64,000 nucleotides of DNA from positions 97,339 through 161,338 of the forward strand of contig CAUGJE010000004.1 in the NCBI GenBank assembly GCA_959599915.1. The letters are read 5' to 3'. A program made the translations under genes and the position numbers. Below, piece after piece: positions 55,307 to 63,989 of the stretch (positions are counted from its first letter, which is position 1; every line of letters begins with the position of its first letter). Source of the DNA: an uncultured Collinsella sp. GTDB taxonomy: Bacteria > Actinomycetota > Coriobacteriia > Coriobacteriales > Coriobacteriaceae. The notes beneath the pieces are model-generated. The model had not been told where the DNA came from. It was given only the letters and a program-made list of their open reading frames with translations, and did not search any database.

Positions 55307-55600
55307 TTACTCCTGGTCGTCGCGACGGACGATCATGTGGCGGACCACAGCGTCGGTGATGCGCAGGACGCGATCAAGCTCGGCGATCTGGGTAGGATCT
55401 GCGTGGAAGTTGATGAGGGTGTAGTCACCATCGGTGAGGTCGTTGATCTCGTAGGCGAGCTTGCGCTTGCCCCACTCGTCAACGGAGTCGACCTTGCCAG
55501 CGCCCTCAGCGATCGTGGTATCGATACGCTTCATAACAGCGAGACGAGTCTCGGGGTCGAGCGACGGGTCAACAAAGAACAGCAGTTCATAAGCCTTCAT
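55307..55600 (-). CDS. rpsF: Small ribosomal subunit protein bS6
   Basis: A 97-residue S6: MKAYELLFFVDPSLDPETRL, DEWGKRKLAYEINDLTDGDY TLINFHADP, then RITDAVVRHMIVRRDD. The ATG at 55600 has a GAGGAGGTGA site. First gene of the rpsF-ssb-rpsR-rplI operon; a hairpin in its leader (about 55626-55655, CTTCAGG / CCTGAAG on the coding strand) might take part in S6:S18 autoregulation, though the known CCG-box features were not confirmed. Confidence 0.98.
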   Translation of the reverse strand: MKAYELLFFVDPSLDPETRLAVMKRIDTTIAEGAGKVDSVDEWGKRKLAYEINDLTDGDYTLINFHADPTQIAELDRVLRITDAVVRHMIVRRDDQE

Positions 55601-55671
55601 ATTGTCACCTCCTCTGGGCAAATGTGGCTTCAGGTCGTGAAGGTGCGCCTGAAGCAGGAAAAGACTTGGTA

Positions 55672-55700
55672 ATAATATCTTTCAACCTCCCAGGCTGCAA
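55672..55700 (-). promoter_or_regulatory. sigma70-type promoter of rpsF operon
   Basis: On the minus strand TTGCAG (55700-55695), 17-base spacer, TATTAT (55677-55672), about 72 bases before the rpsF ATG. Spacing and hexamers are near consensus. The rest of the gap 55701-56050 is relatively AT-rich and shows no gene or structure I can support. Confidence 0.7.
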
Positions 55701-56050
55701 GAATATGCAGCTACAACCTCATGACCTCCACATATGTCCATACTCACACGGCACTTCATGCGTCTTCCAACCAAATGCTGACCAAATGCTTGACGGAACT
55801 GTGGACAAGATACGGCGCTGCGGATACAAACCAAATCAAACCGCAGGTCAGCAATTGCAAGGCTGTGGTCGCGAAATGCATACCAGTGGTTCACAACACC
55901 GTTCAAATATTTTTAAAACTGGTGCGGCGTCGTTTATAAATACCCATTTTGAACAATTTGTCGCATGCAGTCATGCTGGTCAGAGCCCGTTTTTGGCCTC
56001 CTAGATCCCGTCACGAAGCCAAGCGTTTCAAAAAATGCCAACTTTTCTGT

Positions 56051-56078
56051 TTGCACTTTGCGATTCCTCGTGTATACT
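56051..56078 (+). promoter_or_regulatory. Promoter of the tRNA-Ser pair
   Basis: TTGCAC (56051-56056), 16-base spacer, TATACT (56073-56078), 16 bases before the mature tRNA start at 56095. Confidence 0.65.
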
Positions 56079-56094
56079 GACTTTCGCATTTAGC

Positions 56095-56185
56095 GGAGAG
56101 TTGTCCGAGTGGCCGAAGGAGCACGATTGGAAATCGTGTAGGCGTCAAAAGCGTCTCCAGGGTTCAAATCCCTGACTCTCCGCCA
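56095..56185 (+). tRNA. tRNA-Ser (anticodon GGA)
   Basis: Seven-bp acceptor GGAGAGT / ACTCTCC with discriminator G and encoded CCA. The anticodon stem-loop CGATTGGAAATCG gives GGA. A long variable arm (AGGCGTCAAAAGCGTCT) and the T-loop GGTTCAAATCC are typical of class II serine tRNA. Confidence 0.96.
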
Positions 56186-56233
56186 GTTAATTCCAAAGCA
56201 GGCCTTCGAGCCTGCTTTGTTTTTACCCCACGC

Positions 56234-56324
56234 GGAGGGGTGGCAGAGTGGTTGAATGCGGCGGTCTCGAAAACCGTTTGGCCTGTATAAGGTCACGAGG
56301 GTTCGAATCCCTCCTCCTCCGCCA
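56234..56324 (+). tRNA. tRNA-Ser (anticodon CGA)
   Basis: Acceptor GGAGGGG pairs with CTCCTCC (one G-U), discriminator G, encoded CCA. Anticodon loop CTCGAAA gives CGA. A long variable arm and the T-loop GGTTCGAATCC confirm a serine tRNA. It follows the GGA tRNA after 48 bases, probably in one transcript. Confidence 0.96.
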
Positions 56325-56335
56325 TTTTGGTTGAG

Positions 56336-56362
56336 AAAGCTCCCGAAAACGGGGGCTTTTTT
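56336..56362 (+). terminator. Terminator after the tRNA-Ser pair
   Basis: AAAGCTCCCG / CGGGGGCTTT-type stem followed by TTTTTTG. Confidence 0.82.
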
Positions 56363-56388
56363 GTTTAGAGTCCCTTACAAGCAAATAC

Positions 56389-56413
56389 GGCGGAGGAGGA
56401 GGGATTCGAACCC
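56389..56413 (-). pseudogene. Inverted 25-bp fragment of tRNA-Ser 3' end
   Basis: These 25 bases are an exact inverted copy of 56299-56323, the T-arm 3' half and acceptor end of tRNA-Ser(CGA). Similarity stops at both sides, so it is only a tRNA tail remnant on the minus strand. It could be a scar of an integration at a tRNA or of a rearrangement. Confidence 0.75.
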
Positions 56414-56434
56414 GCCAGGGCGCAAAGCGTAAAG

Positions 56435-56516
56435 AAAACGCGCCAGTGGCGCGTTTTTAGCGCAGCGCGGTCGGCGCAAGCCGACCGAATAAATTTTGAG
56501 CTCCGCTCAAAATTTA
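56435..56516. other. Cluster of three consecutive perfect hairpins
   Basis: AAAACGCGCC / GGCGCGTTTT (56435-56457, 3-base loop), GGTCGGC / GCCGACC with a GCAA tetraloop (56469-56486), and AAATTTTGAGC / GCTCAAAATTT with a 3-base loop (56491-56515). They follow the tRNA fragment directly. The gap 56325-56743 contains these, the tRNA remnant and the repeat at 56572, but no gene. Confidence 0.75.
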
Positions 56517-56571
56517 GACATCCCTCCTCTTCAACCCACACCCCCATCACGTTCAATCCCAACCCAACATC

Positions 56572-56640
56572 CCAAACATGTACATCACCCTCCAAAGATG
56601 TCAAAAAATGTCGTTTTTGGAGGGTGGTGTACACGTTTGT
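56572..56640. repeat. 69-bp inverted-repeat element, left copy flanking the 56744 gene
   Basis: Starts CCAAACATGTACATCACCCT, has a centre CCAAAGATGTCAAAAAATGT, and ends GGTGTACACGTTTG. It is itself an imperfect palindrome. It matches the inverted form of 57772-57841 at most positions. The pair encloses the gene at 56744-57751. Confidence 0.75.
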
Positions 56641-56743
56641 ATATGACACACGCCGTGCATGAGTCGGCTTACTCGCATTCGGTATATTTCCCCACCTCAA
56701 CGGACATAAGAGTTGGGTATCGACTCAGAGCGAGAGGTCCCCA

Positions 56744-57751
56744 ATGGATACCCCTGTTCTCATTTCGCATAAAACTGCATGGCTCGTCCATCACGCGCCG
56801 CAAGGCCGGGTTCAAGCGGTCGCGCAACACGACTACCAGATAGGCGCAAGAGGTCTCTCCACCCAGCAACGCATCGCGCGCATACGACAGGCCCTCACCG
56901 ACTGCGGCATTCCGCCCGATATGTTCAAGACTATCGATATCTCCGTAGTGTTTGCTTTCGAGCGAATTCGCACCAACGGCGTCACTTGCCATGTTCTCGG
57001 CCAAAGCCTACCCTATGGCCATATTGACGAGCTTACGCCCGGCATCTTTATCACCGACGAAGCCTTCACCTTCGTGCTCGCCGCCGAGTGGATGGATAGA
57101 ATCGAATACCTCGAGTATGGCTACGAAGTTTGCGGCGACTATCGCATGGGCCTTAATCCCTCTGACCCTTATACCGAGCAACCAGCAACCACCTCCAAGG
57201 ACGAAATTGTCGAACTGCTCGATCAACACCCTGGCAAACCCGGTGCCACACGCGCGCGACTCGCGCTCAGACATGTCTACGACCACTCGGTCTCGCCTAT
57301 GGAGGCTGCATCGGCAATCGCACTTTCACTTCCAACAAGCGAAGGCGGCGTTGGCATTCGAGGCATCGAGCTCAACCGACCGCTCGAGATCCCTCAACGT
57401 CTTTGGCATTGCACCAAAGCCCGAACACTCAAAATCGATGCCCTCATTACCTATAAGCGCAGAGAGCTCGGCATCGAATATAAGGGTGGCTTTCACGACG
57501 AGACTGGCCGTAAGGGAGCAGATGCGGAACGCGAAGCTGTGCTCGCCCAAATGGGTTATCGCATTGTCACACTCACCTCAGCGCAATTTGCCAGTCAACT
57601 CGCTTTTCACCGTGCCATGAACAATATCCGCGAAGCACTCGGTATGCCCCGCTGCACGGATGCCGAGTATCAGCGAAAGCAAAACGAACTGCGAAAGGCA
57701 CTTATCCGCAACTGGAAGGGCACGAAGGACATAGAGACGCCCTCCGAGTAA
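56744..57751 (+). CDS. Uncharacterised protein with PD-(D/E)XK (DUF559/Vsr-like) nuclease-type C-terminus
   Basis: 335 residues. The N-terminal 220 residues are unassigned. The C-terminal part (about 222-302) shows a canonical PD-(D/E)XK set: Asp232 in LKIDALITYKRRELG, Glu245-Tyr-Lys247-Gly with His251, then ADAEREAVLAQMGYRIVTLT, exactly the layout of DUF559/Vsr-like endonuclease domains. The GGVGIRGIELNR segment matches the position of GGFG in the paralogue at 8705. A GAGAGG site precedes the ATG. The gene is bracketed by inverted 69-70-bp repeats. Probable DNA-processing or defence/mobile cargo protein; unproven. Confidence 0.72.
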   Translation: MDTPVLISHKTAWLVHHAPQGRVQAVAQHDYQIGARGLSTQQRIARIRQALTDCGIPPDMFKTIDISVVFAFERIRTNGVTCHVLGQSLPYGHIDELTPGIFITDEAFTFVLAAEWMDRIEYLEYGYEVCGDYRMGLNPSDPYTEQPATTSKDEIVELLDQHPGKPGATRARLALRHVYDHSVSPMEAASAIALSLPTSEGGVGIRGIELNRPLEIPQRLWHCTKARTLKIDALITYKRRELGIEYKGGFHDETGRKGADAEREAVLAQMGYRIVTLTSAQFASQLAFHRAMNNIREALGMPRCTDAEYQRKQNELRKALIRNWKGTKDIETPSE

Positions 57752-57771
57752 CGTCGCCCGCTCGGCGCGCG

Positions 57772-57841
57772 CCAAAACATGTACATCATCCGCCAAAAAC
57801 GACATTTTTCGACATCTTTGGAGGCTGGTATACATGTTTGG
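57772..57841. repeat. 70-bp inverted-repeat element, right copy
   Basis: Inverted counterpart of 56572-56640: begins CCAAAACATGTACATCATCC and ends GTATACATGTTTGG. It starts 20 bases after the stop of the enclosed gene. Confidence 0.75.
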
Positions 57842-57954
57842 AACCTATGACCGCACCCAACCCCTACCGTTTGCCGAGCAATAGGGTCGCAATCGCCGCC
57901 AACCATGTACTATGTACGGGCATTGTCCAAACCTGCAACTCAAAGGATTCCATC

Positions 57955-58644
57955 TTGCCCGTCGTCGCCGCTATGACCGTTACCTCACACGCCACGGATG
58001 CCATGGTCGCCATCCCGTTTTGGCTCGAAATGTTCGCCGTCGTCGCGGCTTCAATCTCGGGCGTGTTGGTCGCGCGCGAGCACAAACTCGACCTGGTGGG
58101 TGCAGTTGCGCTCGCCGTGGTCTGTGGCTTGGGCGGCGGTCTTTTACGCGACATGACGCTGCAGGTGGGCAACGTCTACATCCTCAACCAGCCAATGGCG
58201 CTGCCGCTTTCCATTGCCACGGCAGCCATCATCTATATTTTCCCGGCAATCGTCGACAAGCCCGAAAAACTCATTCCCCTGCTCGACATCATCTCGGTCG
58301 GCATCTACGCCGCCACTGGAGCAGACAAGGCGCTGGTCTACGGCTTTGCGCCGGCGGTGTGCATCATGATGGGCTTTTTCACCGCGGTGGGCGGTGGCAT
58401 GTTGCGCGACGGCTTTATGGGCGTGGTTCCGGGCATTTTCCAACGTACTAACTTTTATGCCATCGCCGCCATCGCCGGATCGACAAGCTATGTGTGTCTC
58501 GTTATGAGCGGCATCATGAGCAATGTCGCCGCGCTGGTCGTATGCGTTGTCGTGACCATGGGTCTGCGCTGGCTCTCGCTGCGCTTTGACATCAAAAGCC
58601 CCACCGAAGAGGACATCGCGCGCTTTTTGCACCGCAAAAAGTAG
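57955..58644 (+). CDS. TRIC-family (UPF0126) membrane channel/transporter
   Basis: About 229 residues with seven hydrophobic segments arranged as two repeats, each with the hallmark loop: GLGGGLLRDMTL and TAVGGGMLRDGFMG. Bacterial TRIC/YadS-type proteins are proposed cation channels or glycine-linked transporters in the cytoplasmic membrane. A TTG at 57955 with AAAGGA seven bases upstream was chosen; an in-frame ATG at 57973 has no ribosome site. It is followed by a separate gene at 58751. Confidence 0.85.
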   Translation: MPVVAAMTVTSHATDAMVAIPFWLEMFAVVAASISGVLVAREHKLDLVGAVALAVVCGLGGGLLRDMTLQVGNVYILNQPMALPLSIATAAIIYIFPAIVDKPEKLIPLLDIISVGIYAATGADKALVYGFAPAVCIMMGFFTAVGGGMLRDGFMGVVPGIFQRTNFYAIAAIAGSTSYVCLVMSGIMSNVAALVVCVVVTMGLRWLSLRFDIKSPTEEDIARFLHRKK

Positions 58645-58750
58645 ATTGCGCGGGCTCATCCTTCGAAATACAACCGAGAGGTTCTTTTAGAGCGCCCACG
58701 CGTTGGGTACCCTGTTAGATGCATATCGAGCATCTAACGAAGGATTCACT

Positions 58751-59896
58751 ATGCCCCGCAATCAATTCCCGTCGACCCAGCGCTGTAAAGCATGGGGCCG
58801 CATCACCATCCTATTCGCACTCATCGCGCTGGCGATCACCGCGCTTCCCACGGCGTCGTTCGCCGGCACAGACACCGCAGGCAACGTACTTGCGACCGAC
58901 AATGACGCCAATTCGTCCGGCGTCGAAGGTGACCTGTACTGGGCAGGTCAGGCCCTCAACTTGGACGATGCGTCCATCGGCCGCGACATAATTGCAGCAG
59001 GCGAGAGCCTCTCCATCCGCGACTGCACGGTGGGCGGCGCCGTCCGCTTGGCGGCGCGCACCATCGACATTGCCAAGACTACGGTTGATGGCAGCGTGAC
59101 CGTTGCCGGCCAGCATGTCGTGCTCAATTCCGACAGCACCGCCAACTGTTTCTATGCGATAGGCGAGACGGTTGCCCTGCGCGGCTCTACCAAGTCGGCA
59201 GCGCTTGCGGGCGATACGGTGACTATCGATGGCACCGTCGAGGGCGATGTCGAGGTTTGGGCCGATAAGCTCATCCTGGGCAAGAACGCCCACATCACCG
59301 GCACCGTGAACGCGCACGTCTCCGAGGACCCCGAGCGCGCCGCGGGAGCCGAGGTCGGTGCGCTCAAGATCGACCGCACCGAGAACGAAGATACTTCCAC
59401 CGTTAACGATGTCATCGGCGGTATCGTCGCCGCGGCGCTTTCCACCTGCTTTGTCGCCCTACTGCTCGAACTCGTCTTTCCGCGCGCAACCGCCAGCGCC
59501 GCCGGCATGCTCCACCAGCGCCCCATGCCCCTGTGGGTGAGCGGTCTTCTGGGCACGATTGCTATCGTCCCCGCCGTCCTACTGCTAATTATCTCTATCG
59601 CTGGTCTGTCGCTTGCCGGAGCCCTCATGTGCGGTGTTATTGGCATCGCGTTGGTGTCGAGCGCCTTTGCGGGGTGCGCGATCGCCCGCATGGTCGGACA
59701 CAACCAGAACCGCTACGCCATGGCAGCCGCGGGCGGCGTGGCCGCGGGCGCGCTTACGGCAATCCCCCTCGTAGGCGATTTCATCAGCGGCGTGGCCTTT
59801 GTCTTCACGCTCGGCTATGTTATCCAGATCATCTGGCGCAACGCTCACCTCAAGTCGCAACAGCCGGCTAATACGCCGGAACTCCCCACCGCCTAG
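58751..59896 (+). CDS. Secreted/membrane protein with bactofilin-like polymer-forming domain
   Basis: 381 residues. Signal-peptide-like N-terminus (about 16-40, ILFALIALAITALPTASFAG). A beta-helical region (about 65-190) has repeated turns such as GRDIIAAGESLSIRDCTVGG and GDTVTIDGTVEGDVEVWADK, as in polymer-forming/bactofilin proteins. Four or so membrane segments (about 225-365) follow. Extracytoplasmic beta-helix plus membrane anchor; the biological role is unknown. ATG at 58751 with GAAGGA site. It is followed by a palindrome and a terminator. Confidence 0.75.
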   Translation: MPRNQFPSTQRCKAWGRITILFALIALAITALPTASFAGTDTAGNVLATDNDANSSGVEGDLYWAGQALNLDDASIGRDIIAAGESLSIRDCTVGGAVRLAARTIDIAKTTVDGSVTVAGQHVVLNSDSTANCFYAIGETVALRGSTKSAALAGDTVTIDGTVEGDVEVWADKLILGKNAHITGTVNAHVSEDPERAAGAEVGALKIDRTENEDTSTVNDVIGGIVAAALSTCFVALLLELVFPRATASAAGMLHQRPMPLWVSGLLGTIAIVPAVLLLIISIAGLSLAGALMCGVIGIALVSSAFAGCAIARMVGHNQNRYAMAAAGGVAAGALTAIPLVGDFISGVAFVFTLGYVIQIIWRNAHLKSQQPANTPELPTA

Positions 59897-59902
59897 CCGC
59901 CA

Positions 59903-59963
59903 ACCACCACAAAGGGGACAGGCACCTTTGTGGTGGTGCAAGCGAACCTGTCCCCCTTGCACC
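59903..59963. repeat. Double palindrome with GGGGACAGG core
   Basis: ACCACCACAAAGG (59903) inverted at 59925-59937 around GGACAGGCA, overlapping a second palindrome GGTGCAAG / CTTGCACC (59935-59963) containing AACCTGTCCC. The arm recurs at 13493 and 13829. Confidence 0.7.
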
Positions 59964-59965
59964 AA

Positions 59966-59998
59966 AAAGGGCGCCGACCATCGCGGTCGACGCCCTTT
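59966..59998. terminator. Bidirectional terminator between 58751 and typA
   Basis: AAAGGGCG / CGCCCTTT stem enclosing CGACC / GGTCG, with A and T runs on the two sides; the genes converge here. Confidence 0.85.
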
Positions 59999-60025
59999 CT
60001 TATTGGCGGTTATAAGCCCCAGCGC

Positions 60026-61864
<1,839 letters not shown>

Positions 61865-61981
61865 GTAGTTCCCCTATCTTCTATCTATATACAAACGGCA
61901 CGCGTATGCGACCCGCCCAGCAACACAACGCTCAGCGGGAATATTGAGCCTTTTACCGAAAACTCGTTTATTTTAGCGATT

Positions 61982-62431
61982 TTAGATAAGAGGGGTTTCC
62001 TCACCTGCAGGTTCAGGGTCGCTCCACATAAAACCATCGCCGGCGCCCATGCCCTCATACAGCACATATGCCGAAAAACCGCTCTCGAGCGCCGTCTCAA
62101 AGAAACTCACGAGTAGAGCGTCGTGGTAGCCGCCGTCAATCTCGACACAACCGGTGTAGCCGATGGCATAGCGGGCGATGCGGCCCAGGCCCTCGTCCTT
62201 AAGACCCATCTTGTGCTCGGAGATAAAGTTGGTGGCCGCCTCGAGGCACGCCTCTTCGCCGTCCTCATCGAGCGCCGCCAGATATCGGTTGGAAGCAGCG
62301 TCCTCGATCGCCACAACTACGCCCGGATTCTCGCCGGCGGCAAGGTCGTCCAAGAACGCGCCAATCAGGTCACACACCATGGCGTCGAGCTCGGCGGAGA
62401 CGTTACCGGCGTCCTGCATATCCTGTGCCAT
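61982..62431 (-). CDS. Conserved small acidic protein of unknown function
   Basis: 149 residues, acidic, without membrane segment or signal peptide. Alternating helical and beta stretches (MVCDLIGAFLDDLAAGENPG, VVVAIEDAASNRYLAALDED, YAIGYTGCVEIDGGYHDALL VSFFE) suggest a compact globular domain. Not recognised. ATG 62431 has a GGGAAGG site. It probably belongs to a transcript with the two genes upstream; its function may be tied to the small membrane protein. Confidence 0.75.
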   Translation of the reverse strand: MAQDMQDAGNVSAELDAMVCDLIGAFLDDLAAGENPGVVVAIEDAASNRYLAALDEDGEEACLEAATNFISEHKMGLKDEGLGRIARYAIGYTGCVEIDGGYHDALLVSFFETALESGFSAYVLYEGMGAGDGFMWSDPEPAGEETPLI

Positions 62432-62461
62432 CTTTAGACCTTCCCATCGAGTCCGGCGTCG

Positions 62462-62818
62462 TTACAGTTCTTGTGCCTCGGCAGCAATCTTGGCGGCAGC
62501 GTCGCGGGCGCGCATCATATCCATCGCGCGCTTGTCGAGTACCTTGATCTGGTTGGTCAGCATTACTGCATCGACCACACCCCAGATTACCAAGCCTGTT
62601 GAAATCGAAAACCCAAGCGCACCAACTGTACCACGAAGGCGCGAGCAGATTGCCGCGACAAGGGCGGAGACGACAACCATCTTGATAAACGAGCCGCGGC
62701 GCTCGCGAAGCGTGCGGGCCTGCGTCACATAGGCAATGCGAGCCGCCTCAGAAGCCTCCGAGCGCATCTGGGCCTCGCGCGCAATGGCCGCCGCTTCAGC
62801 CGATACGCGGGTACCCAT
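62462..62818 (-). CDS. Small membrane protein of unknown function
   Basis: About 118 residues. Ala/Glu/Arg-rich helical N-terminus (VSAEAAAIAREAQMRSEASE), two hydrophobic segments (about 45-65 and 68-87) and a helical Ala-rich C-terminus. Not recognised. An ATG at 62848 directly abuts the upstream stop but lacks a ribosome site; the ATG at 62818 with GGAGAGG six bases upstream is preferred. Confidence 0.68.
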   Translation of the reverse strand: MGTRVSAEAAAIAREAQMRSEASEAARIAYVTQARTLRERRGSFIKMVVVSALVAAICSRLRGTVGALGFSISTGLVIWGVVDAVMLTNQIKVLDKRAMDMMRARDAAAKIAAEAQEL

Positions 62819-62848
62819 CAGCGACCTCTCCGCTCGCGTGCCAGACAT

Positions 62849-63349
62849 TTAGAAGTCATCGGGGGAGAGCGTATGGACGAACTCGTCGAACTTCTCGAAC
62901 TCCTGCTCGTCGTCGACTTCCTCGGCGTGGGTGGAAACAGTGCCCAGGCGATTCATGATGTCGTCCTCCACAAACATGGGAGCATTGCTGCGCACGGCAA
63001 GGGCGATGGCATCGCTGGGGCGGGCATCGATCTTGCGCTCGTCACCATCGGCCAGTACGACAATCGTCGCGTAAAACACCGGCGGCTCGGCGCGAACGAT
63101 CTCGATGCGCTCGAGTTTGGCGCCCAAGGCGTCAACGGTATCGAGCAACAGGTCATGGGTAATCGGGCGCTCGGCGCGACCGCTATCGATGCCGCGGCTG
63201 ATGGCAGCAGCTTCAAACGAACCAGTCTGAATGGAAAGGGAACGCAGCGGCGCGGGCGAGTCCGATTTGCTGCAGCGCTCGCGAAGCACGATAAGCGATG
63301 GCACGGGACCGGCGGCCATGACGATGGTCTCTATGTCGACACGAACCAT
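62849..63349 (-). CDS. Bifunctional nuclease (BFN/DUF151) family protein
   Basis: A 166-residue protein. The BFN domain begins VRVDIETIVMAAGPVPSLIV LRE, continues with RPITHDLLLDTVDALGAKLE RIEI and VFYATIVVLADGDERKIDAR PSDAIALAVR, the family signature. The C-terminus is acidic (HAEEVDDEQEFEKFDEF). Plant homologues have nuclease activity; bacterial function is not established. ATG 63349 has a GGAGGTG site. First gene of the 63349-61982 cluster. Confidence 0.9.
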   Translation of the reverse strand: MVRVDIETIVMAAGPVPSLIVLRERCSKSDSPAPLRSLSIQTGSFEAAAISRGIDSGRAERPITHDLLLDTVDALGAKLERIEIVRAEPPVFYATIVVLADGDERKIDARPSDAIALAVRSNAPMFVEDDIMNRLGTVSTHAEEVDDEQEFEKFDEFVHTLSPDDF

Positions 63350-63441
63350 GGAACACCTCCGGTACGTAGCGGTTAACACGCGGCAGCCCGCCGCATTGAA
63401 TAGCTATACTACCCAAACTTTCGCACAGCACACAAAATCAA

Positions 63442-63476
63442 AGTAGTCTTTTTGGGACGGGGCTCTTTTGACTACT
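63442..63476. repeat. Palindrome AGTAGTC ... GACTACT with GGGACGGGG core
   Basis: Near copy of 26984-27020: the centre TTTTGGGACGGGGCTCTTTT is almost the same while the arms have co-varied (AGTAGTC/GACTACT here, GAGTAGC/GCTACTC there). Confidence 0.65.
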
Positions 63477-63487
63477 CCAGCAGGTAA

Positions 63488-63521
63488 GAAAAAAGCCCCG
63501 AGGAAACCCTCGAGGCTCTTC
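63488..63521 (-). terminator. Terminator after tRNA-Ile 1
   Basis: AGCC-CCGAGG / CCCTCG-AGGCT stem; on the minus strand it is followed by a run of six T residues. Confidence 0.8.
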
Positions 63522-63531
63522 ACAGTTTTGA

Positions 63532-63608
63532 TGGTGGACCTGACAAGATTCGAACTTGTGACCTCCCGGTTATCAGCCGGACGCTCTAACCAACTGAGCT
63601 ACAGGTCC
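63532..63608 (-). tRNA. tRNA-Ile (anticodon GAT), copy 1
   Basis: Minus strand: acceptor GGACCTG / CAGGTCC, discriminator A, encoded CCA; D-arm AGCTCAGTTGGTTAGAGC; anticodon loop CTGATAA gives GAT; T-loop GTTCGAATC. Identical to 63756-63832. Confidence 0.96.
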
Positions 63609-63612
63609 ATCA

Positions 63613-63688
63613 TGGTGGAGGTTAGGGGGATCGAACCCCTGACCTCAGGCTTGCAAAGCCCGCGCTCTCCCAGCTGAGCTAAACCCCC
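63613..63688 (-). tRNA. tRNA-Ala (anticodon TGC)
   Basis: Minus strand: acceptor GGGGGTT / AACCTCC (one G-U), discriminator A, encoded CCA; anticodon loop TTTGCAA gives TGC; T-loop GTTCGATCC. It lies 4 bases from tRNA-Ile copy 1, so both are cut from one precursor. Confidence 0.96.
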
Positions 63689-63700
63689 ACGGAGACAGTA

Positions 63701-63743
63701 ATAAACACCCCAGCGGCGACTCGGCTCTCGCTGGGGTGTTTAT
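63701..63743 (-). terminator. Terminator-like perfect hairpin between tRNA-Ala and tRNA-Ile 2
   Basis: Perfect 15-bp stem ATAAACACCCCAGCG / CGCTGGGGTGTTTAT (63701-63715 with 63729-63743), 13-base loop, AT-rich base. Confidence 0.8.
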
Positions 63744-63755
63744 TGCGAAAGAAAG

Positions 63756-63832
63756 TGGTGGACCTGACAAGATTCGAACTTGTGACCTCCCGGTTATCAG
63801 CCGGACGCTCTAACCAACTGAGCTACAGGTCC
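63756..63832 (-). tRNA. tRNA-Ile (anticodon GAT), copy 2
   Basis: Same sequence as 63532-63608, including encoded CCA. It has its own promoter (63847-63876) and is followed by the hairpin at 63701-63743. Confidence 0.96.
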
Positions 63833-63846
63833 ATCGCGCAAGGGAT

Positions 63847-63876
63847 ATATTAGAAGAGTCGTTACGCGCACGTCAA
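63847..63876 (-). promoter_or_regulatory. Promoter of tRNA-Ile 2
   Basis: On the minus strand TTGACG (63876-63871), 18-base spacer, TAATAT (63852-63847), 15 bases before the mature tRNA. Confidence 0.75.
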
Positions 63877-63962
63877 CAACTTTTTTGAAAATCTTTGAGA
63901 GGGGTGGTCGCCGGGCTGACGAGATGGTTTTGGTTTGCTGCTCGGACAGTCCTGCGCAAGAC

Positions 63963-63989
63963 GAAGGCCACATTAAGTGGCCTTCTTTG
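63963..63989. terminator. Hairpin terminator near the right edge
   Basis: Perfect 9-bp stem GAAGGCCAC / GTGGCCTTC with ATTAA loop, followed by TTTGCG; probably ends a gene beyond the window. Confidence 0.65.

Noticed and set aside
55624..56004. 126-codon + strand frame upstream of rpsF
   Set aside because: Overlaps the rpsF promoter and leader, poor initiation context and no similarity to a known fold.
55701..56050. Replication origin near rpsF-dnaB
   Set aside because: One loose DnaA-box-like TGTGGACAA was noticed, but no box cluster, no dnaA/dnaN and no clear AT-rich unwinding region.
56389..56480. Complete tRNA gene on the minus strand
   Set aside because: Only the 25-base T-arm/acceptor part matches a tRNA; the rest folds into unrelated hairpins and has no anticodon or D-arm.
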